DNA from: Syntrophaceae bacterium
Lineage (GTDB): Bacteria > Desulfobacterota > Syntrophia > Syntrophales > Smithellaceae
DNA length: 64,000 nt
NCBI GenBank assembly: GCA_018436925.1
Contig: JAHDKI010000011.1
Location: 62,001-126,000 of the forward strand
Direction: 5' to 3'
The notes beneath the pieces are model-generated. The model was not told where the DNA came from. It saw only the letters and a list, made by a program, of their open reading frames with translations, and did not search any database. Position numbers and translations under genes: made by a program. This document shows, in pieces, positions 1-8,557 of the stretch (position 1 is its first letter; each line of letters starts with the position of its first letter).

Positions 1-53
1 GATTCAATGATGGCCTCAATCTGTTTACTCAATAGGGGAATGCTCTTGAGCAT
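1..53 (-). CDS. Possible start of a truncated gene running off the left edge
   Basis: An ATG at 53-51 on the minus strand opens a frame that stays open to the window edge and begins MLKSIPLLSKQIEAIIES. A purine-rich stretch, GAGGGACCAAGG, precedes it and could serve as ribosome binding site. It lies downstream of, and in the same direction as, the tRNA-Arg gene. Only 17 complete codons are visible, so no family can be named and the call is weak. Nothing else recognisable lies between it and the tRNA. Confidence 0.3.
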   Translation of the reverse strand, partial: MLKSIPLLSKQIEAIIE

Positions 54-264
54 TGCCTTGGTCCCTCAATGAAGTGGCGAAAACACTGCAGCGGGTGAAT
101 GTGTTCTGCGATTTTCGTGCAACACAAACCCGCCAACTCGGTTTTGTGTTGAAGTATAAAAAGCGCCTGTTTTTATGTCAAGAAAATCTCGTGCCGATAA
201 AATAACGTCAACGCTTTTGAGGAAAAAGATTCGCGGAAATACCGACGCAATGAGGGAAATGAAA

Positions 265-341
265 TGGTGCCCCTGGTGTGAGTCGAACACACGGCACACG
301 GATTAGGAATCCGTTGCTCTATCCTTCTGAGCTACAGGGGC
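265..341 (-). tRNA. tRNA-Arg (anticodon CCU)
   Basis: A complete cloverleaf reads on the minus strand. The acceptor stem GCCCCTG pairs with CAGGGGC and CCA is encoded. The anticodon stem ACGGA/TCCGT encloses the loop TTCCTAA, giving anticodon CCT, which reads the arginine codon AGG. The T arm has a normal GTTCGAC-type loop. A sigma-70-like promoter lies just upstream and overlaps the 3' end of ftcD. Confidence 0.95.
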
Positions 342-367
342 AACCTCTTAGGCCGCAAGAGGGTGTG

Positions 368-396
368 GATTTAACACGCTTTATAAACCGTGTCAA
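368..396 (-). promoter_or_regulatory. Promoter for tRNA-Arg
   Basis: On the minus strand TTGACA (396-391) is followed after 17 bases by TAAATC (373-368), preceded by TGT, which fits an extended -10. The predicted start is about 20 bases before the tRNA 5' end. The -35 overlaps the stop codon of ftcD. The element GCGTGTTAA recurs at the same spacing upstream of tRNA-Ala. Confidence 0.6.
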
Positions 397-1310
397 TGCG
401 GCAGAAAGCGGGCTTTCATCTCCGACACATGATTTTCAAGGATTTTGTCCTCGGTGAAATCCCTCAGCTTCAAAGCTTCCGGCGTCGTTTTCGAAAGCGC
501 GCAGGCAGGCGTCAGGCCGATCAATTCCGACTCCAGAATATCGACACCGTAAGCTGCGGCCAGATCCCGGACCTGATCAAAGATCTCTTTCAAAGAGGTT
601 TCCCGGCAATCGACCAGATTCATGGAGACCTGCGCAATATTCCGGGTTTTCAGCAACAGGCCGATGGCCCGAACATGTTTAATGCCGCCTGCGGCTTCCC
701 GGATTTTTGCCGCGATGGCCCGGGCCACATGGATGTCGCCGCTTGCGAGATTGATGTTGTAAGCCACGAGCGGCAGACGGGCGCCCACTGCGGTTGCGCC
801 CCAGCGGGGATCAAAATCGGGCCCGCCGATATCCGGCGCTTCCCTCGGGTCCGCGATTTTCCGGCCGAGCGCTTCATATCCGCCGCGGCGGACGTCCGCC
901 AGTTGCCGACGCTTTTCGGTCAGGGCCGCTTCTGCGTAAAAATAGACGGGCACGCCGAAACGTCGGTGAAGTTCGCGGCCGAAACGATGCGCAATCTTGA
1001 CGGCGTCTTTCATTTCGGCTTCGCCCAAGGGAATAAACGGCACAACGTCCACCGCGCCGAGCCGGGGATGCGCGCCGCCGTGGGCTCGCATGTCGATTTG
1101 CTCGAAGGCGCGACCGGCCGCGGCCAGCGCCGCGGCCAGGATATCGTCCGGCTTTCCGATAAAAGTAAACACGCTGCGGTGGTGATCCACATCGGCGCTG
1201 TAATCCAAAAGCGCAACGCCGGCTGTCTCCTCAAGGACTTGAGCAATGGACCGGATGACGGTCCAATCGCAACCTTCGCTGAAATTAGGAACACACTCGA
1301 GAAGTTTCAT
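393..1310 (-). CDS. ftcD: Glutamate formimidoyltransferase
   Basis: A 305-residue protein matching the formiminotransferase half of FTCD in length and sequence. It should move a formimino or formyl group between glutamate and tetrahydrofolate, linking histidine breakdown to one-carbon metabolism in the cytoplasm. It opens with the family start MKLLECVPNFSEG, and HPRLGAVDVVPF places the likely catalytic histidine at residue 81. The cyclodeaminase domain is absent, as in many bacteria with a separate FchA. I chose the ATG at 1310, with AGGT seven bases ahead; an ATG two codons earlier (1316) overlaps the stop of the upstream phosphatase gene. It is the last gene of the leftward smc-ftsY-phosphatase group. 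No other histidine-degradation gene is nearby. Confidence 0.9.
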   Translation of the reverse strand: MKLLECVPNFSEGCDWTVIRSIAQVLEETAGVALLDYSADVDHHRSVFTFIGKPDDILAAALAAAGRAFEQIDMRAHGGAHPRLGAVDVVPFIPLGEAEMKDAVKIAHRFGRELHRRFGVPVYFYAEAALTEKRRQLADVRRGGYEALGRKIADPREAPDIGGPDFDPRWGATAVGARLPLVAYNINLASGDIHVARAIAAKIREAAGGIKHVRAIGLLLKTRNIAQVSMNLVDCRETSLKEIFDQVRDLAAAYGVDILESELIGLTPACALSKTTPEALKLRDFTEDKILENHVSEMKARFLPH

Positions 1311-1312
1311 AT

Positions 1313-1957
1313 TCATACCTGATGGAAGATCCGGGCCGGCAACTCCAGACACGAAAGTTTTCCGCCGTAAACCGCGCCCGTGTCGATGCCAATCTTGTTT
1401 TTGGACAGGATCGGAGCATGCTTATGCGTGTGCCCGAAGATCACTTCTTTGCCGAAATCAAATTCGGAATCGATAAATTCATGACGGATCCAGACCAGAT
1501 CATGCAGCGTCTGTTCCGTAAGCGGCACGCCCGGCCTGAGCCCGGCATGCACGAAGATATGGTCTTCGGTTTCATAATAGGGAAACAGTGCGTTGAAGAA
1601 TTTCAAATGCGCCGGCGGCACCTTGGATTTTCTCGTGCGGACGGCGTCGGCAGAGGTGATTCCGTAAGCCTTAAGCGTCGCCCGCCCGCCGTTTTCCAGG
1701 TAGAGATCCTCATCGAGGCCTTCGAGGTACCGAAGAAACATATATTCATGGTTGCCGCACAGGCACACGAGGTTTCGGTAGCGCTTTTTAAGCCCCAAAA
1801 CATAATCGACCACATCCGGTCCGCCGTCTTCTCGATCGATGTAGTCTCCCAGAAAAACGAGAGTATCCCCGGCCGGATCGGCGGCAAGACCTTCTACGAG
1901 CCTGACGAGTTTGTCCAGGCAGCCGTGAACATCGCCGATGGCAAAGATTTTTTGCAT
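1313..1957 (-). CDS. PPP-family metallophosphoesterase (protein phosphatase or Ap4A hydrolase-like)
   Basis: A 214-residue calcineurin-like phosphoesterase. The metal-binding blocks appear in order: GDVHG at 8-12, GDYIDRE at 37-43, GNHE at 68-71, HAGL at 137-140 and GHTH at 175-178. These ligands bind two metal ions and hydrolyse phosphoesters. Small bacterial members include serine/threonine phosphatases (PrpA/PrpB-like) and ApaH-type diadenosine tetraphosphatases, and the sequence alone does not decide the substrate. The ATG at 1957 gives the typical N-terminus MQKIFAIGDVHG, but its AAGGA is only one base away; a TTG at 1966 overlapping the ftsY stop is an alternative. Tight spacing implies co-transcription with ftsY and ftcD. 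Confidence 0.85.
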   Translation of the reverse strand: MQKIFAIGDVHGCLDKLVRLVEGLAADPAGDTLVFLGDYIDREDGGPDVVDYVLGLKKRYRNLVCLCGNHEYMFLRYLEGLDEDLYLENGGRATLKAYGITSADAVRTRKSKVPPAHLKFFNALFPYYETEDHIFVHAGLRPGVPLTEQTLHDLVWIRHEFIDSEFDFGKEVIFGHTHKHAPILSKNKIGIDTGAVYGGKLSCLELPARIFHQV

Positions 1958-1962
1958 ATCCT

Positions 1963-2883
1963 TCAATCCAACAGAGCCGAGGTAAACTCCGTGCTGTCAA
2001 ACGCCCGCAGATCGTCGATTCCTTCCCCGACGCCGATGTAGCGGACCGGAAGGCCCAGTTCGCCGGCAATCCGGACGACCACACCGCCTTTGGACGTCCC
2101 GTCGAGTTTGGTCAGCACAATGCCTGTCGCGCCGATGTCCTCTTTGAACATTTTGGCCTGCGCCAGAGCATTTTGCCCGGTGGTGGCATCGAGCACCAGC
2201 AGAATTTCATGGGGCGCGCCGGGATATTCCCGATCAATGACCCGTTTCACCTTTTTGAGCTCTTCCATGAGGTTGGTGCGCGTATGCAGACGACCGGCCG
2301 TGTCGATGATCATAACCCCGGAAAAGCCGGCTTTCATTTTCCCCATCGCGTCAAACGCCACTGCGGCGGGATCGGCGTTCATCTTCTGTTTGATCACCGG
2401 CGCGCCGACGCGCTTTCCCCAGACTTCGAGTTGCTCGATGGCCGCGGCGCGAAATGTGTCGCCGGCTGCCAGCATCACGTCATGGCCGGTCTGGCGAAAC
2501 TGATGGGCCAGCTTGCCGATCGTCGTCGTTTTCCCGCTGCCGTTGACTCCGACCGCCATGATCACAAACGGCTTGCCTTTGGCGATCACAAGCGGCCGGT
2601 CAACCGACCGGAGGATGTCGAGCATCCGTTTTTGCATGATGCTCTTGATCTGGGAGGCGTCTTTGAGTTCTTTCCGGCTGACGCGGCTTTTGACCTCATC
2701 GAGCAGGTCATAGGTAAACTGCGGACCCATATCCGCGGTAATGAGCAATTCTTCCAACTCGTCGTACAGAGTCTGATTGATCTCCTTCTTTCCCAGAATC
2801 AGATCATCGATATCCGTGGTCAGAACCTCTCGTGTTTTGGCCAGACCGGATTTGAGCTTTTCAAAAAAATTAAACTTCGCCAT
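1963..2883 (-). CDS. ftsY: Signal recognition particle receptor FtsY
   Basis: A 306-residue SRP GTPase that docks the SRP-ribosome complex at the inner membrane. The helical N domain covers roughly residues 1-100 and the G domain follows: P-loop GVNGSGKT at 112-119, GDTFRAAA near 141, DTAGR at 194-198, TKLDG at 258-262 and the closing GVGEGIDDLRAF. The long acidic A domain of E. coli FtsY is missing, so this is the short form with a minimal membrane-targeting N-terminus. The ATG at 2883 starts MAKFNFFEKL, with AAAGGG/AAAAGG upstream; an in-frame ATG at 2919 has no ribosome binding site. It sits 97 bases after smc, a common smc-ftsY pairing. Confidence 0.96.
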   Translation of the reverse strand: MAKFNFFEKLKSGLAKTREVLTTDIDDLILGKKEINQTLYDELEELLITADMGPQFTYDLLDEVKSRVSRKELKDASQIKSIMQKRMLDILRSVDRPLVIAKGKPFVIMAVGVNGSGKTTTIGKLAHQFRQTGHDVMLAAGDTFRAAAIEQLEVWGKRVGAPVIKQKMNADPAAVAFDAMGKMKAGFSGVMIIDTAGRLHTRTNLMEELKKVKRVIDREYPGAPHEILLVLDATTGQNALAQAKMFKEDIGATGIVLTKLDGTSKGGVVVRIAGELGLPVRYIGVGEGIDDLRAFDSTEFTSALLD

Positions 2884-2980
2884 GAACCTTTTCCCTTTCA
2901 GCGTGACCTGCTGATCCATAGCGATTTTTCGCCCGGATGTAAAGCTTTGTTGAGGGGGAAGCCGGCGCTCCGGCGGGACA

Positions 2981-5900
2981 TTAATTGAGTGTCACGGACA
3001 CAACCGAAGAAATGCCCTGTTTTTGCATGGTCACGCCGAAAAGCGTGTCGGCGACTTCCATCGTGCTTTTGTTGTGCGTGATCATGATGACCTGGGATTT
3101 TTCCGCGACGTTGCGGATCAGACGGTTGAACAGATTGGTATTGGCGTCGTCGAGCGCCGCATCGACTTCGTCGAGAATCAAAAACGGCGACGGACGATAC
3201 ATCAAAATGGCGAAAATCAAAGCGATGGCCGCAAGCGATTTCTCTCCGCCGGAAAGCAGACTGACGCTCTGAGATTTCTTGCCCGGAATCTGAATGTCGA
3301 TATCCACGCCGGTTTCCAGAAGATCGTTTTCATCCGTCAGGTGCAGCGAACCGCGACCGCCGGGGAAAATCTGCGCAAACACTTCTTTGAAACAGGCATT
3401 GACGGCGTCAAAGGTCTCGGCAAACCGGTCGCGGGAAATTTTGTTGATGCGGGTGATGGTCCGCTGCAGCGAGGCCAAAGACGCATTGAGATCGGTCAGT
3501 TGTTCGTTTAAAAACTGATATCGTTTGTCGAGCTCTTCGTATTCGCTCAAGGCCAAGAGATTCACTTCGCCGAATGTTTCAATGATTTGACGGTCTTTTT
3601 CCAAATTTGTTTTAAGCTGCTCGATTGCCGATGCCTCCGGAACGATAACCTCGGACGCGCCGGCCGCCAGGTCGACATCGTGTTTTTCCAAGATGGTGTT
3701 TTGCAGATTTTCTATACTTATCGCGGTTTCCCGCAACTGAATGTCCCGCTCGCCGGCCTGACGCCGTAGATCGTCGATTTTCTTTTTAATCTCGCGAATT
3801 TCATTTTCATAAACTTTGAGCTTTTCATCTTCAGCGGCCTGTTGTTCCTTCTTCTGAACCAATTCGGCCTCACAGGCCGAAAACTTCGCATACAAGTCGC
3901 CAAGCAAGGCCTGATCGGCTTCGACGGCAGCCGTCAATTCTTCAATCTGCTTTACAAAAGCAGCAATCTCCTCACGTTTTCGCACCGCATCCTGCTCATT
4001 GACCCGACGGCTCTCCTCCAGCCGGTCAATCGTGCGCAAATCGGCGTCCTTTTTCTCCGACAAAGACGCCACAAGGACTTTCTGTCCCGTCAGGGCGCGC
4101 TCCTGCTCGTCAATCGCCGCGCGCGACTGCTGTTTCCGGCTGTTGAGCGCGGAAATGCCTTCATTGAGCGCCTTCTCTTTTTCGTCATGGCGTTGCGCGT
4201 CCGTCCCGATCGCCCGGAGCTTCTCCTGGGCCTGCTCGCCTTCTTCCCTGATGCTGCGGAGATTATACTCCAAAACGGCAATCCTCTGGGTCAGCCGCTG
4301 CGACTCATCCTCGAAGCGCTCAATATCTTTCCTGCGCCCGTTGATATCAATCTCCAACTGATGCAAGCGGTTTTTCAAACCGCCGAGCTCTTCCTCCCAG
4401 CGGGTGATGGCGGATGCCTGTTTCTTTTTTTCTTCCAGATTTTCGTCAAGCCGGCGGGTCAGGTTAACCAAATCCGTTTCCAACTCGGCGATTTCACGCT
4501 TGGTGGCCAGGAGACTGCGTTCAACCGCAGAGCCGCTGCCGCCGGTAAGCACGCCCTGCGGGCTGATGGTGTCGCCTTCCGGCGTCACGAACGTGCCTTG
4601 AAAACCGTTTTGCTTCCACAGAGAAATGCCGGTTTCAATATTCTTGGTTAACAGGACATCGCCCAACAGACCGTCGGCGATGCTTTGAAATTCTTCCTTG
4701 ACGACCACTTTTTGCAGCAGAGGTTCGGCTTCTTGCAGATGCAAAGCCCCGTAAGTGGGTTTGTGATGAGCACGCAATTCCACAGGCACAAAACTGCCGC
4801 GCCCAAGCCGATAGCTTTTCAGATAGTCGATGGCTTTGAGGCCGTCCTCCTGATTTTTCACCACGACATACTGCAGCTTGTCGCCCAAAACGGCCTCGAC
4901 GGCCGATTCATACTCTCTGGGCACCTGAATGTGATCGGCCACTACGCCGCAAAACGTATCGGCGCCGGGTTGTTCATCTATGACTTTTTTGACTCCGTCG
5001 CTGGACCATTTGTAGGCTTCCTGGAATTCGATCAGCGATTGCAGGCGGGAGGTTTTGCCGCCGATGTCCTCTTTGATCTGTGCGATCGCCTCTTCCGCCA
5101 GTTGCAAGGCCGTTTTCGCCTGCTGGAGCTCCTCGGCAATGAGCTCCTTTCTTTCAGCCAATTGTCCGGTTTCCTCTTCCAGGCCGCTCAGACTGTCGGC
5201 AAGCGTTCCCAGTCGAGACGTCAGATCTTCCAGTCTTTTTCTGTCTTCTGCGATTTCCCGGTTTTCCCGTTCTTCCCTTTTCTTCAAATCCTCCAGGCTC
5301 CGGCAAAGGCTCGAAGCCATATTGCTTACCCGGGCTTTTTCCGTGATGACATCCATGTAGAGAATTTTTTGTTCTTCGAGGCGGCTGTTGATTTCCCGGT
5401 CGGCCTCAATCAGACCCTGAACTTTAAGATTGCCGGCATCGAGTTCTTCCTGCATCCGGGAAAGGGTTCCGGTTGCATTGGATACGCTGTCGCGCAATTT
5501 TTCGATCTCCGCCGCAAGCCCCGCCTGCTTGTCCTGAAGCTGGTCAATCTCCTCAAGATTCTTCTCTTTCCGGTCCGCCGCGACGGTTATTTGTTGGCGG
5601 GAAAATTCAATGCCTTTTTCTTTAATGTTGATGGCATTTCGGATTTCGTAAAGCTCCGCCTGATTGAGGGCAATGGCCTCTTCCGCTGCGATCAACTGCG
5701 TCTTCATCTCTTCAAGCGCGGATTCTTTCGCTTCGAGGTGAGCCAGCTGCGAATCCTCCTGGCCGCGCAGCTCGTCGCGCAGAACCTGCATTTCACTGCT
5801 TCGACGACAAAGATCGGCATAAGCCTGGGCGGCCAGAATCAGCTCCGCTTGTTTCATGCGTTGCTTGATTTCTTTGTACTGTTCGGCGCGCTTGGCCTGA

Positions 5901-6529
5901 CGAGAAATCGCATTGAGCTGGGACTTGACTTCCTTATTAATGTCGTTGAGCCGCACAATGTTCTGTTTGGTCGCCTCCATTTTCCGGACGGCGGCCTCCT
6001 TGCGGCTTTTGTATTTGGAGACACCTGCGGCATCTTCGATAAACAGCCGGCGGTCTTCCGGTTTGGCTTCCACCAGATTCGCCACCGAACCCTGCTCAAC
6101 CAGCGAATAGGTCCGGGCGCCGACGCCTGTTCCCATAAAGAATTCACGAACATCCAGCAGGCGGCAGGGCGTCCGGTTGATGCAGTATTCGCTTTCTGCA
6201 TCCAACACGACTTTGCGCGATATGGACACTTCTGAAAGCTCGCCATAAATGCCCGGAAACGTGGAATGATTTCTCTCAAGCGTCATGACGACTTCAGCCA
6301 TGCTTACCGCGGCGGAATCTTCAGAGCCGTTGAAAACCACATCATCCATTTTTTTGCCGCGCAACGCTTTCACGCGCTGCTCGCCCATCACCCAGCGAAT
6401 CGCATCCACAACGTTGGATTTGCCGCATCCATTCGGTCCGACAATCGCGTTGACGCCCTTTGAAAAATCAATGACGATTTTGTCGCGGAATGATTTGAAT
6501 CCGGATATTTCCAATCGTTTTAATTTCAT
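2981..6529 (-). CDS. smc: Chromosome segregation ATPase SMC
   Basis: A 1182-residue SMC protein of normal length. The N-terminal head carries Walker A GPNGCGKSN at 31-39. Two long coiled-coil arms flank a hinge in the middle of the protein, around residues 495-690, marked by the VLGDKLQYVVV and GVLTGGSGS segments. The C-terminal head has LSGGEKSLAAIAL and the Walker B FLILDEVDAALDD. SMC dimers with ScpAB load at ParB-parS and organise the replicated chromosome; parS-like sites lie at 50.5 and 51.2 kb. The start is MKLKRLEISGFKSF (ATG 6529), the family consensus, although no strong ribosome binding site precedes it. The 130 bases upstream are AT-rich and probably hold its promoter. Confidence 0.97.
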   Translation of the reverse strand: MKLKRLEISGFKSFRDKIVIDFSKGVNAIVGPNGCGKSNVVDAIRWVMGEQRVKALRGKKMDDVVFNGSEDSAAVSMAEVVMTLERNHSTFPGIYGELSEVSISRKVVLDAESEYCINRTPCRLLDVREFFMGTGVGARTYSLVEQGSVANLVEAKPEDRRLFIEDAAGVSKYKSRKEAAVRKMEATKQNIVRLNDINKEVKSQLNAISRQAKRAEQYKEIKQRMKQAELILAAQAYADLCRRSSEMQVLRDELRGQEDSQLAHLEAKESALEEMKTQLIAAEEAIALNQAELYEIRNAINIKEKGIEFSRQQITVAADRKEKNLEEIDQLQDKQAGLAAEIEKLRDSVSNATGTLSRMQEELDAGNLKVQGLIEADREINSRLEEQKILYMDVITEKARVSNMASSLCRSLEDLKKREERENREIAEDRKRLEDLTSRLGTLADSLSGLEEETGQLAERKELIAEELQQAKTALQLAEEAIAQIKEDIGGKTSRLQSLIEFQEAYKWSSDGVKKVIDEQPGADTFCGVVADHIQVPREYESAVEAVLGDKLQYVVVKNQEDGLKAIDYLKSYRLGRGSFVPVELRAHHKPTYGALHLQEAEPLLQKVVVKEEFQSIADGLLGDVLLTKNIETGISLWKQNGFQGTFVTPEGDTISPQGVLTGGSGSAVERSLLATKREIAELETDLVNLTRRLDENLEEKKKQASAITRWEEELGGLKNRLHQLEIDINGRRKDIERFEDESQRLTQRIAVLEYNLRSIREEGEQAQEKLRAIGTDAQRHDEKEKALNEGISALNSRKQQSRAAIDEQERALTGQKVLVASLSEKKDADLRTIDRLEESRRVNEQDAVRKREEIAAFVKQIEELTAAVEADQALLGDLYAKFSACEAELVQKKEQQAAEDEKLKVYENEIREIKKKIDDLRRQAGERDIQLRETAISIENLQNTILEKHDVDLAAGASEVIVPEASAIEQLKTNLEKDRQIIETFGEVNLLALSEYEELDKRYQFLNEQLTDLNASLASLQRTITRINKISRDRFAETFDAVNACFKEVFAQIFPGGRGSLHLTDENDLLETGVDIDIQIPGKKSQSVSLLSGGEKSLAAIALIFAILMYRPSPFLILDEVDAALDDANTNLFNRLIRNVAEKSQVIMITHNKSTMEVADTLFGVTMQKQGISSVVSVTLN

Positions 6530-6661
6530 AAACAATCGTCCCACGACAGGTTTGAGAATTTGGCAAAGACTAACAAAAGACCTATTCTTTGTAAAGAGAA
6601 AATACAACAAAATGTATGGCGATAAATTTATACCACAACATGTAGTGTTTTGTGATTTTCT

Positions 6662-7714
6662 TTATTGTTTTGAGCGTTTGTCGAAAGTCGACTGTGGATT
6701 AAGCTCGACAATTCCATCGAACGGGGCTTGGCAGACGTTGCAGCGGCCTGCATCGAGCCTGACGGCCCGGATTTGATAACCATAGCGTTCAATCAAAACC
6801 GTTTTGCAGTTTGAGCACAGCGTATTCTCGCCTTTGTCTCCCGGCACATTGCCGCTGTAAACATAATGGAGCCCCGCTTCATGGCCGATTTCCATAGCTC
6901 GATGCAAGGAGGAAACAGGTGTCGCCGGTCGATCAGGCATTTTATATTGCGGGTGAAAGCGGCTGATATGCCAGGGAATTTCTTTCCCCAAGCCGGCGAT
7001 GAACGCCGCAATATCCCGTAATTCGTCTTCTGAGTCGTTAAGTCCCGGAATTAAAAGGGTGGTTATCTCGACCCAGATCCCCAGCGTCTTCATGCAGCGA
7101 AGCGTTTCTAAAACCGGGTTCAGGCGTCCGCCGCAGTACTTCTTATAAAATTCATCCCGGAAGGATTTCAGATCCACATTGGCCGCATCCAGATAAGGTT
7201 CAATCATTTTCAAGGCTTCGGAGGTCATAAATCCGTTGGTGATAAACAGATTGAGCAAACCCCTGTCGTGTGCAATCGCGGCTGTCTCATAGGCCGTTTC
7301 AAAATAAACGGTAGGCTCCGTATAAGTATAGGCCACCGATTGACATCCGGCGCGGATCGCCTGATCGACAATTGCGCCGGGAGATACATCTTCACCGGGA
7401 ATCATTCTGGTTTTTTGCGGAGATTGCGAAATGGACGCATTTTGACAAAACGCGCAACGGAAATTGCATCCGACGGTCGCTACGGAATAGGAACGAGAAC
7501 CGGGCAAAACATGAAAAAATGGTTTTTTCTCAATTGGATCGACATGTTCGGCAATAAGCGTACCGTAGACCATGGAATACAACGTCCCGTCCCGGTTTCC
7601 TCGAACGCCGCAAATCCCGAATCTCTCCGGGGCAATGACACAACGATGAGCGCAAAGCGAGCATTGTACGCTCTGATCCTCGTTTCTCGAATAAAGAAAA
7701 GCCTCGCGGATCAT
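6662..7714 (-). CDS. amrS: AmmeMemoRadiSam-type radical SAM enzyme (PflA-like)
   Basis: A 350-residue radical SAM protein of the AmmeMemoRadiSam/PflA-related family. The [4Fe-4S] motif CNFRCAFC is at 83-90. An N-terminal cysteine set (C18, C21, C25, C35) and a C-terminal pair of CxxC motifs (CSNC, CNVC) suggest further metal sites. Family members usually occur with AMMECR1 and Memo genes; neither is visible here, and the reaction of the system is not established to my knowledge. An AAGGAG lies nine bases before the ATG at 7714. The start overlaps the stop of the upstream methyltransferase gene by four bases, so the two are probably translationally coupled. Confidence 0.88.
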   Translation of the reverse strand: MIREAFLYSRNEDQSVQCSLCAHRCVIAPERFGICGVRGNRDGTLYSMVYGTLIAEHVDPIEKKPFFHVLPGSRSYSVATVGCNFRCAFCQNASISQSPQKTRMIPGEDVSPGAIVDQAIRAGCQSVAYTYTEPTVYFETAYETAAIAHDRGLLNLFITNGFMTSEALKMIEPYLDAANVDLKSFRDEFYKKYCGGRLNPVLETLRCMKTLGIWVEITTLLIPGLNDSEDELRDIAAFIAGLGKEIPWHISRFHPQYKMPDRPATPVSSLHRAMEIGHEAGLHYVYSGNVPGDKGENTLCSNCKTVLIERYGYQIRAVRLDAGRCNVCQAPFDGIVELNPQSTFDKRSKQ

Positions 7715-8496
7715 TTTTCATTTCTCCTTAACATTCCCCGCACCGCATCGGGCGCGGCTGCCGGAGCAGAGCGTCGCTTGACATCAAAAACGTTCAAAAG
7801 CGGATTCTGGACCGTCCTGTACGTATAAGTAACGGGGAAAGAAACACAGACAAACGCGCCTAGCGGGTTGTTTTTCTGAGGCAAAATCTCTTCCAGTTCG
7901 GAAAAAGCACTGTAGAACATATCCGGCAGGAAAACCGCGCTGCCCCAGGATATAGGCGGCCGCGACATCGCTTTGCCGATCATGATTTCCAGATCGCTGC
8001 GTCGAAGAAAGCGCAGCGGCGCCGATGGAGAAAATCCGAAAATCTTTTTAAGCCGTCTTCTGGTCATAGCGGGGGAACACGGATTCAACAGGCCGACCAC
8101 CACACGATTCCGGCTGACTCGAATCGCCTCCGCGAGCGCCTTTTGTGGATTGTTTGCGGTTTCCAGAACACAAATCAATGAGACAACATCGAATTCGTTG
8201 TCAGAAAAGGGAAGATCCTCCGGTTCGGCCAACCGCAGATCGGCGGTTTGTCCAAGTCGGCTGCGGGCAATGTCCAACCACGTGCGGGTTGAGGCCGTGC
8301 CGGAAAGAGCGCAACCAGACTGCCGGAACATCTGCAGATAAAGTCCATTTCTGCATTCGACGTTCAAGACGGATTCATTCGCAACCGGGACCGCCAGCTC
8401 GAATAGCAAATGCTGAATCCTGGAAAAAATCAATCTGCCCTTTTCGGTCGCCAGCCAGCGATCATAGGACGCGGCCGGAATGTATTCGACAGTCAT
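7711..8496 (-). CDS. SAM-dependent methyltransferase-like protein (class I fold, altered motif I)
   Basis: A 261-residue protein with the layout of a small class I methyltransferase: SVLNVECRNG at 42-51 in the motif I position, acidic DLRLAEPEDLPF near 91, and DVVSLICVLETANNP as the post-motif segment. Normal motif I is close to VLDxGCGxG. Here the glycines before and after the cysteine are replaced by glutamate and arginine, so SAM binding may be weak or lost. The last 60 residues are proline- and arginine-rich and match nothing I know. It overlaps the radical SAM gene by four bases. The substrate is unknown. Confidence 0.7.
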   Translation of the reverse strand: MTVEYIPAASYDRWLATEKGRLIFSRIQHLLFELAVPVANESVLNVECRNGLYLQMFRQSGCALSGTASTRTWLDIARSRLGQTADLRLAEPEDLPFSDNEFDVVSLICVLETANNPQKALAEAIRVSRNRVVVGLLNPCSPAMTRRRLKKIFGFSPSAPLRFLRRSDLEIMIGKAMSRPPISWGSAVFLPDMFYSAFSELEEILPQKNNPLGAFVCVSFPVTYTYRTVQNPLLNVFDVKRRSAPAAAPDAVRGMLRRNEK

Positions 8497-8557
8497 ATCC
8501 GATCCCTTCGACAGAGGCGATTATACTCGAAACGCTTATCTTTATCATCTGTTCGAT

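Noticed and set aside
390..1322. A 310-codon plus-strand frame
   Set aside because: Antisense to ftcD, which shows clear family motifs.
4685..6235. A 516-codon open frame on the plus strand
   Set aside because: It is antisense to smc; its translation is low-complexity Phe/Leu-rich and has no ribosome binding site, while smc is unmistakable.
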